Part shown: piece after piece, positions 6,672 through 14,222 of the stretch
Numbering within the stretch: position 1 is the first letter of the stretch
Layout: every line of letters begins with the position of its first letter
Virus record (IMG/VR): IMGVR_UViG_3300030430_000523
Location: 1-45,711 of that record
Direction: 5' to 3' (one strand)
DNA: 45,711 nt
Origin: a virus
Notes under the pieces: generated by a model
Databases searched by the model: none
What the model was told of the DNA's origin: nothing
The model's input: the letters and a program-made list of their open reading frames with translations, nothing else
Program-made: the position numbers and the translations under genes

Positions 6672-9600
6672 ATGGCAGTTTATACGAATGACCTACGTTT
6701 AAAAGAAATCGCCACAGGCGACGAATCAGGAACTTGGGGTACGAGTACAAATACAAATTTAGGCTTAATTGCAGATGCCTTTAGTTTTGGCACAGAAGCG
6801 ATTACAACTAATGCAGATACTCACACCACCACGATAGCAGATGGCGCAGCAGACCCCGGTAGAAGCATATTCCTTAAATACACAGGCACACTCGACTCTG
6901 CTTGCACAATCACGATAGGACCAAACACGGTCAGCAAGCTCTGGTTCATCGAGAACGCAACAAGCGGATCTCAAAATATTATTATCAGCCAAGGTTCTGG
7001 TGCAAGTATCACGATACCTAATGGTCAGACCAAGGCTATCTACTCAGATGGTGCTGGATCAGGCGCAGCGATGGTTGATGCTTTCCAAGATTTATCTATT
7101 CCAGATTTGTTTGTTTCTGGCGACTTGGATGTTGACGGCACCACTAACCTAGATGTCGTGGACATTGATGGTGCTGTGGATATGGCAAGCACTTTAACTG
7201 TCGGCGGGGTAGTTACCGTTATTGATGGTTCTACGAGTGCGCCTTCTATTACCAATGCTGGAGATAGCAACAGTGGGATCTATTTCCCTGCTGATGATAA
7301 TTTTGGAATAGTGGTTGGCGGCTCCAGAAAGCTATTGGCAAATTCTAGTGGAATTACAATAAACAACGGGGCGTTAATAGCTACGGGGGATATACAAACT
7401 TCTTCCTCTGGCACCTCAAACGTCCGTATTGGTGTCAACGCTGGTAACAGTATTACCTCTGGCGGTAATTTCAACGTGGTCGTGGGCGATGAAGCGGGTA
7501 CGGCACTTACTACGGCTCAATATAATGTAGCGGTTGGTTTTGGTGCTTTAGAGAGCGAGGATACTGATGACGGCAATGTAGCGATTGGTAGAAAAGCACT
7601 AGCCACTTTGAATGCTGGGGCAGACGGACACAATGTAGCAGTCGGGTATGTTGCTGGCGTGGACATGACTACGGGTGTTCAGAATACATTGATTGGTAGC
7701 TTTGCAGGAGATGACTTAACAGATGCAGATTTTAATACAGCTCTAGGGTATTTAGCTTTAGGCACAGATACGCTAGGTAGTAAATCTACAGCATTAGGAT
7801 ACGGTGCATTAAAAGATCAAAATTTTACTACGGCTACGGATTCTCTCAACGTAGCAGTTGGTCACTTGGCTGGTGAAAATGTCACTACGGGACTCAAGAA
7901 CGTCCTTATTGGAGGGATTGCTGGAGATGCCCTTACTGATGCTGATTTGAATGTGGCCGTGGGTTTTCAATCATTAAGCGCGGATACTAAAGGCAGCAGA
8001 TCGGTAGCGGTTGGCGCATTTGCTTTACAAGCCCAAAACTTTACTACTGCTACAAGCTCTTACAATGTAGCTGTAGGAGTTGATGCTGGCTTATTAGTCA
8101 CTACGGGAACCTTTAATACCCTTATTGGTGGATTAGCAGGAGATGCTTTAACTGATGGCGAGGCAAATGTTGCTATCGGTTATGGAGCTTTAGGAGCAGA
8201 AGATCAGGCAGACGCAAATGTAGCCGTCGGTACGAATACTCTTGCGAATCAAAATGTAGGAACTAGCGAATCGTATAACACGGCGGTGGGCCATAACGCT
8301 GGTCGGCAAGTTACCACGGGAACTGCGAACACTTTGATCGGGGGTCTCACAGGAGATGCTCTCACTTCTGGAAACTCTAATGTTGCTATGGGTTATCTAG
8401 CATTAAGTGCCGATACTCTTGGAGATAGAGCTGTTGCCATAGGTCTGAATTCACTGGCAACACAAAACTTTACAACCTCTACTGATAATTACAATGTTGG
8501 CGTGGGGTATCAAAGTGGTTTGTCAATTACTACGGGAATCCAGAACACTTTGCTTGGTGGCGTTGCTGGGGATTCGCTTACTGATGCTGATAACAACGTG
8601 GCGGTGGGTTACGCCGCCCTTACTTCTGACACTCTAGGATCAAAGTCCGTAGCTATAGGAAAAAGTGCTTTACAGTCTCAAAACTTTACGACAGCCACTG
8701 ATTCTTTTAATGTTGCCGTGGGTGCAAGTGCAGGTCTGAACGTCACCACGGCAGTTGAGAATACACTTATCGGGAGTTTAGCTGGAGATGCTTTAACTAC
8801 AGGTGGGTTGAACGTTGCAGTCGGATTTGGTGCGTTAACCACAGAGGATACAGGAAGTCGTAATGTCGCTATCGGATATGAAGCTTTAGAAAACCAAAAT
8901 TCCGATACCACGAACTACAACACCGCTGTTGGATTTCAGGCGGGAAGAAATATCACTACCGGAACTAACAATACTATTGTTGGCGGTCTAGCTGGAGATG
9001 CTCTTACTGAGGGCTTTGCCAATCAATTATTTGGTTATGGGGCGGGTGGTTCGCTCACGGATGCTGATTACAACATAGCTATTGGGCATAGTGCTTTAGA
9101 TGCAGATACCAAGGGGAATCGGGCTGTTGCTATAGGTCATACAGCATTAAGCTCACAAAATTTCACCACCAGCACAGATAATTACAACGTTGCGATTGGA
9201 TTCTCAGCGGGTCTCTCAGTCACCACAGGAGTTCAGAACACTCTCATCGGAGGTCTTGCAGGTGATGCCCTGACAACAGGGAACTACAATACTAGTGTCG
9301 GAGTGAATTCCTTAACTACAGATACAACTGGTCAATATAACGTAGCGGTTGGTTACGGCGCACTAAGCTCACAGAATCGCACAGACAATGCTCAACAATA
9401 CAACGTAGCAGTCGGAGCGCAAGCTGGTGAGGCTATTACAACAGGTATATATAACACTTTTATCGGTGGTATTACCGGTAACGATAATACGGTTGGTCAG
9501 CGCAACGTCGGAGTAGGTTTACAAGCTCTTGAGAAGAACACCGCTAGTGACACAAACATTGGTATCGGCGTTAATGCGTTACGCAACCATAATTTAACTA

Positions 9601-10712
9601 CAACTGGAGATGCTTACAACGTAGCAGTGGGTGATGAGGCTGGAGTAGAGATAACCACGGGCCTGTACAACACCCTAATTGGTGGCCTAGCGGGAGACAA
9701 ACTCACTGATGCCGATCTAAACATAGCTATAGGTCTACACGCTTTAGGTTCAGACACTCTAGGCAGTCAGTCAGTTGCTGTAGGTAGTTCAGCTTTGGGC
9801 ACTCAAAACTTTACAACTGCCACTACCGTTTACAATGTTGCGGTAGGCGCAAGCGCGGGTGCGTCAGTCACCACTGGCATATATAACGCAATCCTAGGTG
9901 GCCTTGCTGGAGATGCTTTAACAGATGCTGACCACAATGTAGCCATAGGGTTTCAAGCTTTAACTGACGATACAAAAGGAAGCAGATCCACCGCTGTAGG
10001 AAAACAAGCTTTAGCAAATCAAAACTTTACAACGGCAACTAATTCTGTGAATACCGCCGTTGGTTTTGAGGCTGGCTTTTCAATTACTACTGGAACCCAA
10101 CATACCCTCGTGGGTGCTAACGCTGGTGATGCAATAACAGATGGTGCAGCTAATTCTTGCTTTGGCATGGAAGCGGGATCAAATATCACAGGCGGTAGTA
10201 ATAATATGTGCTTGGGCCATGATTCTGGTCTTACTGGAAGCCCCGGCGGTAATATTACCACTGGATCTAATACAATGGTCTTAGGTGATGAGAATATTAG
10301 TGCTGCTCATATACAGGTTGCTTTGTCTGTTGCCTCAGATGAGCGAGATAAGACAGACTTTACAGATTTAAGTCTCGGTTTAGACTTCGTAAAAGCTTTA
10401 GAGCCTGTGACTTACTATTGGGACAAACGCTCAAAGTATGGTGACAAGTATGCAGATGATTACGACCTAAACGCACAAACACCAGACGGAACTCACAAAG
10501 AGGATTGGATGGATGTGGGTTTCAAAGCTCAATCGGTGTCTGCTTTAGAAGAAGCAGCAGGATATAAAATTGCAGATAAAAAGAATCTTACGGTTTCATT
10601 GTCTGAAGATGGTAAACAATACGCTTTGAGGTATGAGAAGTTCATACCAATGCTAGTCAAAGCAATCCAAGAACTTTCAGCAGAAGTAGAGAAACTTAAA
10701 TCAGGAGGATAG
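6672..10712 (+). CDS. Tail fibre with YadA-like head repeats and C-terminal S74 chaperone/autoprotease
   Basis: A 1346-residue receptor-binding-type fibre. The N-terminal ~130 residues include LKEIATGDESGTWGTSTNTN, a pattern seen at the virion-anchoring end of marine phage fibres. From about residue 250 to 1180 there are some 12-13 copies of a ~70-residue unit built from YadA-head-type strands (N-x-AVG-x2-AG-x3-TTG-x2-NT-x-IGG-x-AGD, then N-x-AVG-x2-AL). These form left-handed trimeric beta-rolls in YadA. The last 125 residues, from S1222 in ASDERDKTDF, match the peptidase S74/intramolecular chaperone domain. That domain trimerises the fibre and is then cut off, with Ser and Lys of SDxRxK as catalytic residues, and it ends in a short coiled coil (KAIQELSAEVEKL). 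Family known; host target unknown. Confidence 0.9.
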   Translation: MAVYTNDLRLKEIATGDESGTWGTSTNTNLGLIADAFSFGTEAITTNADTHTTTIADGAADPGRSIFLKYTGTLDSACTITIGPNTVSKLWFIENATSGSQNIIISQGSGASITIPNGQTKAIYSDGAGSGAAMVDAFQDLSIPDLFVSGDLDVDGTTNLDVVDIDGAVDMASTLTVGGVVTVIDGSTSAPSITNAGDSNSGIYFPADDNFGIVVGGSRKLLANSSGITINNGALIATGDIQTSSSGTSNVRIGVNAGNSITSGGNFNVVVGDEAGTALTTAQYNVAVGFGALESEDTDDGNVAIGRKALATLNAGADGHNVAVGYVAGVDMTTGVQNTLIGSFAGDDLTDADFNTALGYLALGTDTLGSKSTALGYGALKDQNFTTATDSLNVAVGHLAGENVTTGLKNVLIGGIAGDALTDADLNVAVGFQSLSADTKGSRSVAVGAFALQAQNFTTATSSYNVAVGVDAGLLVTTGTFNTLIGGLAGDALTDGEANVAIGYGALGAEDQADANVAVGTNTLANQNVGTSESYNTAVGHNAGRQVTTGTANTLIGGLTGDALTSGNSNVAMGYLALSADTLGDRAVAIGLNSLATQNFTTSTDNYNVGVGYQSGLSITTGIQNTLLGGVAGDSLTDADNNVAVGYAALTSDTLGSKSVAIGKSALQSQNFTTATDSFNVAVGASAGLNVTTAVENTLIGSLAGDALTTGGLNVAVGFGALTTEDTGSRNVAIGYEALENQNSDTTNYNTAVGFQAGRNITTGTNNTIVGGLAGDALTEGFANQLFGYGAGGSLTDADYNIAIGHSALDADTKGNRAVAIGHTALSSQNFTTSTDNYNVAIGFSAGLSVTTGVQNTLIGGLAGDALTTGNYNTSVGVNSLTTDTTGQYNVAVGYGALSSQNRTDNAQQYNVAVGAQAGEAITTGIYNTFIGGITGNDNTVGQRNVGVGLQALEKNTASDTNIGIGVNALRNHNLTTTGDAYNVAVGDEAGVEITTGLYNTLIGGLAGDKLTDADLNIAIGLHALGSDTLGSQSVAVGSSALGTQNFTTATTVYNVAVGASAGASVTTGIYNAILGGLAGDALTDADHNVAIGFQALTDDTKGSRSTAVGKQALANQNFTTATNSVNTAVGFEAGFSITTGTQHTLVGANAGDAITDGAANSCFGMEAGSNITGGSNNMCLGHDSGLTGSPGGNITTGSNTMVLGDENISAAHIQVALSVASDERDKTDFTDLSLGLDFVKALEPVTYYWDKRSKYGDKYADDYDLNAQTPDGTHKEDWMDVGFKAQSVSALEEAAGYKIADKKNLTVSLSEDGKQYALRYEKFIPMLVKAIQELSAEVEKLKSGG
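7430..10190 (+). repeat. About 12-13 tandem ~210-base units in the tail fibre
   Basis: Each unit encodes one ~70-residue YadA-type cassette with a TTG-x2-NT-x-IGG-x-AGD core. Counting that core gives copies such as TTGVQNTLIGS, TTGLKNVLIGG, TTGTFNTLIGG, TTGTANTLIGG, TTGIQNTLLGG, TTAVENTLIGS, TTGTNNTIVGG, TTGVQNTLIGG, TTGIYNTFIGG, TTGLYNTLIGG, TTGIYNAILGG and TTGTQHTLVGA. Copies diverge at synonymous sites, so the array is not very recent, but it is an obvious substrate for recombination that changes fibre length. Confidence 0.85.
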
Positions 10713-10715
10713 AAA

Positions 10716-10973
10716 ATGGCAGAAGCTAGAACAGACGAAGAGAAAGCACAGGCTTTCGCAGCAATGACCGGAAGTATTTCCGTGATTGATAATTGTCTTG
10801 ATGACTCAAACGATTTCTGCAACGAAATGAGTAAAGAAGAAAAGAAAGATCGTGTCATGCGTAGTGCAGGATATATGAAGTATCAAAAAGAGCTAGGCGA
10901 TTGGGGATCAGAAGACTTCACTGCGATTGACGCTGCGATCAAAAAAGCAGAAGACTACGATCCAAGTGCATAG
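10716..10973 (+). CDS. Small acidic helical protein after the tail fibre
   Basis: An 85-residue acidic protein (MAEARTDEEKAQAFAAMTGS; DNCLDDSNDFCNEMSKEEKK; AAIKKAEDYDPSA) predicted all helical. ATG 10716 is preceded at a good distance by AGGAGG (10703-10708), the clearest ribosome binding site in this part of the window. It follows the fibre gene by three bases. It contains two Cys and no membrane segment or enzyme motif. From its place it could be a fibre assembly chaperone, as many phages code one directly after the fibre, but there is no sequence proof. Confidence 0.7.
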   Translation: MAEARTDEEKAQAFAAMTGSISVIDNCLDDSNDFCNEMSKEEKKDRVMRSAGYMKYQKELGDWGSEDFTAIDAAIKKAEDYDPSA

Positions 10974-11039
10974 ATGGTAGAATTATTATTGGTAGTATTA
11001 GTGATATTGCCGATAATAGTTTTTAGTCATCTATGGTGA
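10974..11039 (+). CDS. 21-residue hydrophobic membrane peptide (tentative)
   Basis: ATG 10974 directly follows the TAG of the gene before it. TGA 11037-11039 precedes the next ATG by ten bases. The 21 residues MVELLLVVLVILPIIVFSHLW are a single perfect membrane segment. Tight placement between two genes and the purely hydrophobic coding suggest a real mini-protein, perhaps a lysis or membrane accessory. Equally it may be a chance frame, since T-rich codons give Leu/Val/Ile readily. Confidence 0.4.
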   Translation: MVELLLVVLVILPIIVFSHLW

Positions 11040-11049
11040 GGAGACATTG

Positions 11050-11760
11050 ATGCCTCAAGTCAGACAAGAATACAAAATGCACTCGTTACCATCGGTATTT
11101 CTGATGGAGGCGATGCTGTCTGATGAGATGGTAAACGATCTCAACGAGTATTTGGATGATCTTCTAAATCAAGAAGACCGGGTATCTCATGCTGGCACGT
11201 TGGTTGGTCAGATCGGTAACGGCGAACAGCTTACGATGGATCACAACCACCCGAAGCTTGCTAAGTTTAACGAGCTTATACAAATCATGGGTGCGGATTA
11301 TATTAAGAACTTTGCCGGTACTACTGTTAATCCTTTCAAAGAAAACCGTCTTGTAGAAACAGATGAACTTTGGTCAGTGCATAGCTTTGCGGGTGATTAC
11401 AACCCAATACACGATCATGGCACTAAAACCCTTATGGGTATCAGTTGCACGTGCTGGACTAAGGTTCCACAACAGATATTAGATCAGCCCACCTCTGGCA
11501 CAAGCGAATATGGCTTGTATAATTCTAGTGGTCATTCGGATGGATGTATTACGTTCCAATATGGGCAAGGCTCGTTGATGGATACAGAGCGTTTACGCCC
11601 ACCACAGATGGTGATTATGAAACCCGAAGTTGGTAAGTTTTTTATGTTCCCTTCTTGGTTGCAACATAGTGTGTACCCATTCAAGGGAGATGGAGAGCGA
11701 AGAACAGTAGCAGCTAATTTAAATGTTTGGAGGATAGCAGATGACGGAACAAAACACTGA
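11050..11760 (+). CDS. 2OG-Fe(II) oxygenase superfamily protein
   Basis: A 236-residue protein with the jelly-roll dioxygenase layout: a metal-site segment (SVHSFAGDYNPIHDHGTKTL, H121/D122/H123), then a distal His in PSWLQHSVYPF (H206) and Arg in GERRTVAANLN (R217/R218) for 2-oxoglutarate. The N-P-x-H-x-H pattern fits the putative 2OG-Fe(II) oxygenase family (PF13759) common in marine phages. Such enzymes hydroxylate protein or other substrates using oxygen and 2-oxoglutarate; the substrate here is unknown. I place the start at ATG 11050, which has GAGGAG upstream, instead of the in-frame TTG at 11047. The end overlaps the next gene by 20 bases. Confidence 0.85.
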   Translation: MPQVRQEYKMHSLPSVFLMEAMLSDEMVNDLNEYLDDLLNQEDRVSHAGTLVGQIGNGEQLTMDHNHPKLAKFNELIQIMGADYIKNFAGTTVNPFKENRLVETDELWSVHSFAGDYNPIHDHGTKTLMGISCTCWTKVPQQILDQPTSGTSEYGLYNSSGHSDGCITFQYGQGSLMDTERLRPPQMVIMKPEVGKFFMFPSWLQHSVYPFKGDGERRTVAANLNVWRIADDGTKH

Positions 11761-11998
11761 AGAAACACCTGTAGTCACAATCTTTGGCGAAGAGTACAAG
11801 ATAGAGGATCTCAAGCCAGAGGAGCATCGTCAGATTGCTAGGTTACAGAATCTCAAAGCAAGATTTGAAAACACAATGAATCAAATAGCTGGTCTGCAGG
11901 AGGATGCCCATGACCTTCAACTCGCAATTGCTAAAAGAGAAATGGATCTCAAGAATTCTGTCAAAGCTGTTGAAGAAGAAAAAGAGGTTGTGCAGTAA
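11741..11998 (+). CDS. Small coiled-coil protein, DUF6447-like
   Basis: An 85-residue acidic protein. A short beta-hairpin-like start (TPVVTIFGEEYKIEDLKPEE) leads into a long helix (ARLQNLKARFENTMNQIAGL onward) with heptad spacing, ending KAVEEEKEVVQ. The layout VTI.GEEY.IEDL..E....I..L..L.. recalls DUF6447, a phage family of unknown role. GGAGG (about 11730) before ATG 11741 supports this start even though it lies inside the oxygenase gene. Its stop overlaps the next ATG by one base. Function unknown. Confidence 0.75.
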   Translation: MTEQNTEETPVVTIFGEEYKIEDLKPEEHRQIARLQNLKARFENTMNQIAGLQEDAHDLQLAIAKREMDLKNSVKAVEEEKEVVQ

Positions 11999-12177
11999 TG
12001 GATCTTATGGAAGTTTGGACGCTTGTTACTACGATTGTCACTATAGCAAGTGCAGTGACGGCTGCTACGCCAACACCTAAAGACGATGCTTTTATGGGTA
12101 AGTATGTATACCCAATCATAGAGTATATGTCGCTGACCATAGGTAAGGCCAAGCAACAAGCTTCTACTGAAAAGTAA
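11998..12177 (+). CDS. 59-residue single-helix membrane protein
   Basis: ATG 11998 overlaps the previous TAA by one base. TAA 12175-12177 overlaps the following ATG by one base. The N-terminal 22 residues (MDLMEVWTLVTTIVTIASAV) form one hydrophobic helix. TAATPTPKDDAFMGKYVYP follows, then a second amphipathic stretch and a Lys-rich end. Small proteins with an ATPTPKDD segment after one membrane helix are familiar from phage lysis regions. It is likely a holin partner or lysis accessory, given the holin and endolysin 1.3 kb downstream. Confidence 0.7.
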   Translation: MDLMEVWTLVTTIVTIASAVTAATPTPKDDAFMGKYVYPIIEYMSLTIGKAKQQASTEK

Positions 12178-12398
12178 TGGATGAAGGTCTTGCAAAAGCA
12201 ATGGGTATGGACGATCAAGGACAGAAAGCTTTGCAGGAAATAAACGCACATGAGCGTGAGTGTGCGCTGCGGTATGAAAGGATTGAAGAGAGACTAACCG
12301 ATGGGTCAAGAAGGTTTGATCGCATCGAGCGAATGTTATGGGGCGTAATTATTTTAATTATAGGGAGCCTTTTGGTTCCCCAGTTTTTAGGAGTTTAA
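12177..12398 (+). CDS. Small membrane protein, XhlA-like holin accessory
   Basis: A 73-residue protein: a polar helical N-terminus (ALQEINAHERECALRYERIE then ERLTDGSRRFDRIERM) with coiled-coil spacing, followed by one C-terminal membrane helix (LWGVIILIIGSLLVPQFLG). That order, amphipathic coil then a membrane segment at the end, resembles XhlA-type proteins that act with holins. It starts in the previous stop and ends one base before the next ATG. The role in lysis is inferred from this shape and the neighbouring holin and endolysin. Confidence 0.7.
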   Translation: MDEGLAKAMGMDDQGQKALQEINAHERECALRYERIEERLTDGSRRFDRIERMLWGVIILIIGSLLVPQFLGV

Positions 12399-12399
12399 C

Positions 12400-12705
12400 A
12401 TGAGCGATGGTAGTTCAATCAAAGTACCGACATGGGCATTGCCTATTGGAGCGGCTGCATTATCTGGTGCAATAGCATGGGGTTCTATGCAAGCGCAAGC
12501 AGCAGCAACCAGCTCGGAGGTGGCTAGAATCGAGCAGGTGGTAAAGGAGACAGCGGAGAAAGCGGTAGCCAACGGGCAGCTTTCAGCAGTCAATCAGACG
12601 CAGATCAAGGCGGTGGTGGACAGCCTGAGTCAACAGCAGGAGACGTTGAAGTCAACGGACGAGAAGCTGGCTCAACTAATCCAAATAATGCTACAGAAGC
12701 AGTAA
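12400..12705 (+). CDS. Membrane-anchored coiled-coil protein, possible inner-membrane spanin
   Basis: A 101-residue protein with one N-terminal membrane helix (WALPIGAAALSGAIAWGSMQ) followed by a long helix with heptad-like spacing (EVARIEQVVKETAEKAVANG; VVDSLSQQQETLKSTDEKLA). One anchor plus a periplasmic coil is the shape of an inner-membrane spanin, although its partner lipoprotein is not evident. The part from about 12520 to 12670 looks richer in G and C than neighbouring genes. A long open frame in the -1 phase runs beneath its 3' half and continues past its stop (see next entry). Confidence 0.7.
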   Translation: MSDGSSIKVPTWALPIGAAALSGAIAWGSMQAQAAATSSEVARIEQVVKETAEKAVANGQLSAVNQTQIKAVVDSLSQQQETLKSTDEKLAQLIQIMLQKQ

Positions 12706-12986
12706 GACTAGATTACGATCCCGAAAACCCTGATCGTTTTTGCGACTTAAGAGAGTGGAATAAACTAAAACTCGTAAATCCCCCGGCAAAACGCCACGAG
12801 GTCGCAAAGGATTGGTTGAAGTTTAATTACCAACAGTGTGGTTACGGGGCAATGATTTACGTGAGAAACTCCATGCCAAGAGTGTTAGGGACGGCGCATC
12901 AAGTTGATGTAGATGTGCTGACATGGGAGCTTGTTGCACCTCAAGCAGAAAGAACCCAAGCAATTAAGAAGAAACGCAGATTATGA
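12705..12986 (+). CDS. Conserved-looking frame without a start, in the -1 phase of the preceding gene
   Basis: Codons from 12705 to TGA 12984-12986 encode a protein-like sequence with RLDYDPENPDRFCDLREW, then PPAKRHEVAKDWLKFNYQQC and a basic end. The frame is open back to 12528, but there is no ATG, GTG or TTG before TTG 12816, which would delete the best part. Its TGA overlaps the ATG of the next gene (ATGA at 12983-12986), the usual junction between translated genes here. Explanations: a -1 frameshift from the coiled-coil gene, a one-base assembly error, or a start at 12816 or ATG 12852. I see no classic X-XXY-YYZ slippery site. Function unknown. Confidence 0.5.
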   Translation, partial: RLDYDPENPDRFCDLREWNKLKLVNPPAKRHEVAKDWLKFNYQQCGYGAMIYVRNSMPRVLGTAHQVDVDVLTWELVAPQAERTQAIKKKRRL

Positions 12987-13243
12987 CACTGATGATCTTC
13001 GTATTAGTGCTGCTTACGCCGGGGGGAAGACCAACTGGTACAGAGTTATATTTTCAAGAATTAACTAGCTGCCTCGAATATCGTGATGCGCTGGTTCACC
13101 AAAGCGTTCATACTCATAACTGGTTACGTAGTAAAACCAACAAGTTCGATGGTTTTTGTGAGGTGCGTCTAATCCCTTCGTCAGAGGCTGGTAAGGGTAA
13201 ATATATTTTTAGAGATCCTGTTAGGAAGAAAGACGATGAGTGA
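12983..13243 (+). CDS. Small protein with N-terminal hydrophobic segment
   Basis: An 86-residue protein opening with a short hydrophobic stretch (MTLMIFVLVLLTPGG) that could be a signal or anchor. A polar domain follows with two Cys (TSCLEYRDAL and GFCEVRLIP) that may form a disulfide if exported, ending in a Lys/Asp-rich tail. ATG 12983 overlaps the stop of the frame before it (ATGA), and the end overlaps the next gene by eight bases. No lipobox is visible, so it is not an obvious outer spanin. Likely an envelope-targeted protein in the lysis region; function unknown. Confidence 0.65.
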   Translation: MTLMIFVLVLLTPGGRPTGTELYFQELTSCLEYRDALVHQSVHTHNWLRSKTNKFDGFCEVRLIPSSEAGKGKYIFRDPVRKKDDE

Positions 13244-13460
13244 AATACCACCTTTTCCAAACAGTGTTAACGCCCCACAACCTGCGCCCAAGCACCACAT
13301 ACAGAAGATTGATACGGAACGTATGCAAGGCAAAGAGATAAATGCCAAGCAGGAAGTTATTACCACGATATATGATGCTAAAGTATATACCTACAAGGGT
13401 GGGCAGCTTAGTTACACAACCCCCAAGGTTACTGGTCAACACATTCTGGTGACTGTATGA
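13236..13460 (+). CDS. Small protein of unknown function in the lysis region
   Basis: A 74-residue protein: a Pro-rich start (MSEIPPFPNSVNAPQPAPKH) followed by a short alpha/beta part (AKQEVITTIYDAKVYTYKGG, then a final ILVTV). The start lies in the preceding gene and the stop overlaps a 12-codon frame leading to the holin. Tight overlaps on both sides and protein-like composition make it credible. No membrane helix, signal or enzyme motif is seen. Confidence 0.6.
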   Translation: MSEIPPFPNSVNAPQPAPKHHIQKIDTERMQGKEINAKQEVITTIYDAKVYTYKGGQLSYTTPKVTGQHILVTV

Positions 13461-13495
13461 AAGCTAAGACGGTTCTTGTTAGGATGTTAGTATGA
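13457..13495 (+). CDS. 12-codon frame linking to the holin gene (tentative)
   Basis: ATG 13457 overlaps the TGA of the gene before (ATGA), and its own TGA 13493-13495 overlaps the holin ATG 13492 (ATGA again). The peptide is MKAKTVLVRMLV. An AGGATG stretch inside it could supply ribosome binding for the holin start. It may merely couple translation between two genes separated by 31 bases. With only 12 codons, chance cannot be excluded. Confidence 0.3.
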   Translation: MKAKTVLVRMLV

Positions 13496-13875
13496 GCATA
13501 GTATCGCAACTCGTTGGACCCGTAACTGGTCTGCTTGATAAGTTCATCGAGGATAAAGACCAAAAGGCTGCTCTTGCACACGAGATAGCTACGATGTCTG
13601 AGAAACACGCTCACGAGGCATTGAAGGGCCAATTAGAAGTAAACAAAGTAGAAGCTGCACACCACAGCGTGTTTGTGTCCGGGTGGCGTCCCTGTATCGG
13701 TTGGGTGTGTGCGCTAGGTCTTTTCTATAACGTAATACTAGCAAATATCATAGGTATATGGGTTGATGTGCCGGAAGTAGATACTACGTTACTTGTCCCT
13801 GTTATGATGGGAATGTTGGGTATCGGAGCCATGAGAAGCTACGAGAAGGTCAAAGGCGTAAGCAGAGAAAAATGA
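13492..13875 (+). CDS. Holin, gene-transfer-agent 3TM type
   Basis: A 127-residue holin-family protein (GTA_holin_3TM, PF11351). The N-terminus (GPVTGLLDKFIEDKDQKAAL, then HEIATMSEKHAHEALKGQLE and VNKVEAAH) is the characteristic helical part. SVFVSGWRPCIGWVCALGLF at about 59-78 opens the first membrane region, and a second one (LLVPVMMGMLGIGAMRSYEK) leads to the family-typical RSYEKVKG ending. Holins form pores in the inner membrane that release or trigger the endolysin. It overlaps the endolysin gene by four bases (ATGA), so both are co-translated. The family is known from Rhodobacterales gene transfer agents and many marine phages. Confidence 0.9.
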   Translation: MSIVSQLVGPVTGLLDKFIEDKDQKAALAHEIATMSEKHAHEALKGQLEVNKVEAAHHSVFVSGWRPCIGWVCALGLFYNVILANIIGIWVDVPEVDTTLLVPVMMGMLGIGAMRSYEKVKGVSREK

Positions 13876-14222
13876 GTCAGTTTAAATATTTTAAATTAGA
13901 AGACTTTGACTGCCAAGAAACTGGTGAAAACGAAATGTCCACTGAGTTTATAGAACGACTCGATGGTTTACGTAGTGTGTGCGGGTTTCCGTTTATTGTT
14001 ACTTCTGGTTACAGATCTCCTAGTCACAGTATAGAAGCTAGGAAAGAAAAGCCCGGTCAACACGCTCAAGGCATCGCTGCTGATATAAAAGTAGTGGGCG
14101 GTGCTCAGAGAAGACTGTTAGTTGAAAAAGCTCTTCAAATGGGATTTACGGGGGTAGGAGTAGATAAGAACTTTATTCACGTTGATATACGTACAACAAC
14201 TCCTGTGCTCTGGGTGTACTAA
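13872..14222 (+). CDS. M15-family peptidase endolysin
   Basis: A 116-residue protein matching the Peptidase M15_3 domain. The motif SGYRSP sits at 45-50, zinc ligands H64 and D71 are in GQHAQGIAAD, and the last ligand His is in FIHVD (H103). This is the compact D-Ala-D-Ala-carboxypeptidase or L-Ala-D-Glu-peptidase fold that cuts peptidoglycan cross-links. The size fits a single-domain endolysin with no cell-wall-binding module and no signal peptide, so it would depend on the holin encoded just before it. Overlaps: four bases with the holin, one base with the next gene. Confidence 0.9.
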   Translation: MSQFKYFKLEDFDCQETGENEMSTEFIERLDGLRSVCGFPFIVTSGYRSPSHSIEARKEKPGQHAQGIAADIKVVGGAQRRLLVEKALQMGFTGVGVDKNFIHVDIRTTTPVLWVY

